Positions 33,490 to 35,399 of a stretch of DNA of 35,399 nucleotides are shown here, in pieces (the first letter of the stretch is position 1; every line of letters starts with the position of its first letter). The notes beneath the pieces are model-generated. The model had not been told where the DNA came from and searched no databases. It saw only the letters and a list, made by a program, of their open reading frames with translations. Position numbers and translations under genes: made by a program. The DNA comes from Candidatus Hydrogenedentota bacterium (lineage in GTDB: Bacteria; Hydrogenedentota; Hydrogenedentia; Hydrogenedentales; CAITNO01): assembly GCA_007124105.1 (NCBI GenBank), contig SLFT01000284.1, positions 1 through 35,399 of the forward strand, in the 5' to 3' direction.

Positions 33490-33854
33490 ATCATGCCTTG
33501 GAGGTTGCCTTTCTCGGGGAACAGCGGGAAACCCCACGCCAAACGCGCGGGCTGAGCCCGGATATTTCACCAGATTTCTGTTGCGCCTGCGAATCTTACG
33601 CCATCTCAGCCACTTTGCTTGCCCGCCGACTTCGACGTGGCCCGACACGCTGTCAGCCGGCGACCTGCGCAAAATGGCTGATCTGACGCAATCTTCGCAG
33701 GCTCACGACGAAACCTGGTGAAATATCCGGCTTAGCGGCGTTTCCTGTTTCACAGGCCCTGTTCAACGGATTACAGTGCGGGCACACTGGACTTCCATGA
33801 GGCCCGGCGCGAAAGGCCATGAAAGTGATTCTGAATGTTTCGCTGGCGCACCAC
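33490..33854. other. Intergenic region holding the inverted repeat
   Basis: About 365 bases between the MATE and PIG-L genes, almost filled by the repeat at 33518-33766. Minus- and plus-strand frames in it (for example 33653-33937) are translations of the repeat. No other gene is seen. Confidence 0.6.
33518..33766. repeat. Long imperfect inverted repeat (MITE-like or structured repeat)
   Basis: Core arms 33551-33618 and 33669-33736 (68 bases each) are roughly 75-80% complementary by hand alignment, with best blocks CCGGATATTTCACCAG, CCTGCGAA and TCAGCC. Further partly matching blocks (GAACAG, GAAAC, ACGCC) extend the arms to about 33518 and 33766. The spacer is about 50 bases (33619-33668). 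The element lies wholly between the MATE and PIG-L genes. No transposase and no target-site duplication were seen. Confidence 0.7.
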
Positions 33855-34673
33855 TCAACTGAAATCCGACCCTCGGGGCGGCATCCCCAATACCGTTTCC
33901 AGCATACCGACCCGCTCATATCTAAATTGTTCGGCATAAGCGACGCCGGTTTTCCCGCCCAAATCGCCGCAGAAATTTCGTATGCCCATTTCTATCAGCT
34001 GCGCTCGTTGTTCGGCGTCGGGATTCTGAAGCATGGGCACTTCAATATCCATCGTTTCCGCCTCGCGCGCCAGCATATCCACCGTCAGCTCCATCTGACA
34101 TTCGTGAGCGAGCAGCGCCTCTATTTTCTTGTCTATCGTGCTCGAGATGTCCACAAACAACGACGCGTTCATGGGCGCTTTCGCAAACCAATACAGTTCA
34201 GCTGGCTGGTAGGGCGGTTGTATATGCTCAGGATAAAACAAGGGGTTGCCGCTGAAATGCGCTGCCTCGAGTGTGGCCATGGCCACATGCCTGTGGTCCG
34301 GATGTTCTTCGTAAGGCGCGAAAGGATCCCAACTCATTACGATATCAGCGCGCACTTCGCGTATCACGGCCATAATCTGGCCGCGCAAGATGTTGATGGG
34401 CGTTTCATTCAACTCGCCATCCACATATCCCGCGAGCCGCACCTCTTTCAGACCTAGAATAGCGCCCGCCGCCCTGGCCTCCGCGGCGCTGATATCTATC
34501 AGTTCCTCTTCCGTAAGCCTGTAGGAACCCTTGGAGTTGTCCGTCAGAATATATTCGTACACGTCAAAGCCCAGTTCGTCCACGAACCGAGCGATAGTGC
34601 CGGCAGCCATGAATTCCATGTCGTCCGCGTGCGCCACCACTACCAGCACACTCTTCTTATGTTCTGCAGCCAT
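33855..34673 (-). CDS. PIG-L/LmbE-family deacetylase
   Basis: A 272-residue zinc-dependent N-deacetylase-like enzyme. The start was set at MAAEHKKSVLVVVAHADDMEF; 15 upstream residues in the longer frame are not family-like. The zinc site is A-H15-A-D17-D18 (the family usually reads AHPDD, here AHADD) plus H124-P-D126-H127 (EEHPDHRH). LTDNSKGSYRLTEEELIDISAAEARAAGAILGLKEV is the characteristic second block. Members deacetylate GlcNAc-type sugar conjugates (GlcNAc-PI, mycothiol, bacillithiol) or chitooligosaccharides. The substrate is unknown. It lies near the GH95-type gene on the same strand. Confidence 0.93.
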   Translation of the reverse strand: MAAEHKKSVLVVVAHADDMEFMAAGTIARFVDELGFDVYEYILTDNSKGSYRLTEEELIDISAAEARAAGAILGLKEVRLAGYVDGELNETPINILRGQIMAVIREVRADIVMSWDPFAPYEEHPDHRHVAMATLEAAHFSGNPLFYPEHIQPPYQPAELYWFAKAPMNASLFVDISSTIDKKIEALLAHECQMELTVDMLAREAETMDIEVPMLQNPDAEQRAQLIEMGIRNFCGDLGGKTGVAYAEQFRYERVGMLETVLGMPPRGSDFS

Positions 34674-35085
34674 TATGGTTCTTGATCCTTTCATGAAAAT
34701 AGCGCGACTGTCTACCAACAGACCTCGAAAGTGGTCCGTGGCGGGTAACGCGCAACAGCGCCCATCGGAATAACTACTACAGAATTCACTAGTTTTGACT
34801 TACAAAGGCGCTATGCAAGACCGTTACAAAACAGCCTGAACCTGTATTTACGCCGTATGCTCCAACGCCACAAAGGGAGAGGCGGCAACACGTTGGCGTA
34901 TCTATAGTATAGTCATATCGCACTACCAAAAACGAACGCCGCCCCAGCACCAGTCACAGGCGGGAAAAGAGCGGACCCTGAGACAGCCGCGCATAGAGCC
35001 GCAGATTTACCTGTAAACCATGAAACGATTGCCGCAGCATCATGCTCCGATACATTGCCCTGAAACCTCAACGCGGCGTTTAGCG
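34674..35085. other. Intergenic region between the PIG-L and GH95-type genes
   Basis: About 410 bases. No gene is seen. Contains the promoter candidate at 34901-34929 and the terminator-like hairpin at 35063-35094. Confidence 0.5.
34901..34929 (-). promoter_or_regulatory. Candidate promoter for the PIG-L gene
   Basis: On the minus strand TTGGTA (34929-34924), a 17-base spacer, TATAGA (34906-34901). The -10 area CTATACTATA matches the one at 599-610. The leader would be about 220 bases. Found by eye only. Confidence 0.28.
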
Positions 35086-35094
35086 TTATTGAGG
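35063..35094 (-). terminator. Weak terminator after the GH95-type gene
   Basis: On the minus strand CCTCAA...CGC (35094-35083) pairs with GCG-TTGAGG (35074-35066), with a bulge, followed by three T. It overlaps the stop codon. Confidence 0.3.
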
Positions 35095-35399
35095 TCGCGC
35101 CTGGTAGATACCGCCGGTTACCGTCTCGAACCGTGTGTTGTGTTCGGCCACCAAATCATCTTCCCGATACACACGGATGGGGATATTGGCCTTTATAATA
35201 CAGGGCTGGCCGTAGTCGGAGCGTACAGATGCCTCGATCAGCTGTCCATCTTTCCATCTGATATCCACCTCAAAACCGTCTCGCGCGCGCAGTCCACTCA
35301 CTTTTCCTTCCTGCCATGCGTCAGGCAGCGCGGGCAACAGGTGGATGCGCCCGTTATGGCTCTGAAGCAGCATCTCCGCGACGCCCGCGGCGGCGCCGA
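35086..35399 (-). CDS. C-terminal end of a GH95-type alpha-L-fucosidase, start beyond window edge
   Basis: About 104 residues are seen, entering from the right edge in frame. AEMLLQSHNGRIHLLPALPDAW, then VSGLRARDGFEVDIRWKDGQL are the C-terminal beta-domain of GH95-type enzymes (usual pattern: EMLLQSH.G.I.LLPALP.AW..G...GLRARGGFEVD..W..G). These enzymes release L-fucose (or L-galactose) from plant and animal glycans. The catalytic Glu/Asn residues lie outside the window, so activity cannot be checked. This end continues upstream beyond the window on the minus strand. Confidence 0.85.
   Translation of the reverse strand, partial: GAAAGVAEMLLQSHNGRIHLLPALPDAWQEGKVSGLRARDGFEVDIRWKDGQLIEASVRSDYGQPCIIKANIPIRVYREDDLVAEHNTRFETVTGGIYQARPQ

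Noticed and set aside
33490..33672. N-terminal extension of the MATE frame
   Set aside because: The extension is translated from the inverted repeat; an internal TTG with SD at 33489 gives a normal MATE N-terminus.

Overview
This window is a moderately GC-rich, gene-dense bacterial chromosome segment with no phage, plasmid or CRISPR signature. It has 31 protein genes, two of them cut by the window edges, and one tRNA. Several gene types together point to a free-living, Gram-negative-type polysaccharide degrader: a TonB-like gene, a Lol-like ABC operon, a Tat-exported Gfo/Idh/MocA oxidoreductase, a DUF1080 protein, a GH95-type fucosidase end, a xylose isomerase and a deoxyribose-phosphate aldolase. 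This mix is typical of Candidatus Hydrogenedentota and of Planctomycetota/Lentisphaerota-like lineages. That placement is inferred from gene content; there is no rRNA or marker protein here to prove it.

Layout. 1-8.1 kb: a TonB-like protein with an extreme Pro-Glu repeat, xylose isomerase (minus), a UPF0316 membrane protein and a Crp/Fnr regulator (plus), then a GT2 glycosyltransferase, a DUF1080 protein and a large secreted orphan (minus). 8.4-12.5 kb: a plus-strand operon of a LolA-like periplasmic protein, two FtsX-type permeases and a LolD-like ATPase. 12.5-17.4 kb: a radical SAM protein, an AddB-like nuclease lacking its usual iron-sulphur cysteines, and a VanZ-like protein. 17.4-22.4 kb (minus): tRNA-Cys, an SDR epimerase, a membrane-anchored YceI protein, and an apbE/Gfo-Idh-MocA pair. 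deoC is alone on plus at 22.6 kb. 23.5-35.4 kb is almost wholly minus: a TMTC-like membrane protein, a second Gfo/Idh/MocA enzyme, two overlapping GT4 glycosyltransferases, a small acidic protein, a tandem universal stress protein, hisH and hisB, a phosphoesterase, a MATE transporter, a PIG-L/LmbE deacetylase and the C-terminal end of a GH95-type fucosidase.

How the genes fit together. The Lol-like operon is a complete candidate export machine (carrier, two permeases, ATPase). The 23.5-28.4 kb block (two GT4, Gfo/Idh/MocA, GT-C-like membrane protein) looks like a surface glycan or glycosylation unit. The DUF1080, Tat-exported oxidoreductase, xylose isomerase and GH95-type genes fit uptake and breakdown of plant or algal sugars.

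The most notable non-coding structure is a long imperfect inverted repeat at about 33518-33766. It looks like a small non-autonomous mobile element or structured repeat and falsely extends the MATE reading frame. I did not find a clearly new defence or mobile system. The best leads are the Cys-less AddB-like protein, the apbE/Tat-oxidoreductase pair, the secreted 693-residue orphan and the 33.5 kb inverted repeat.
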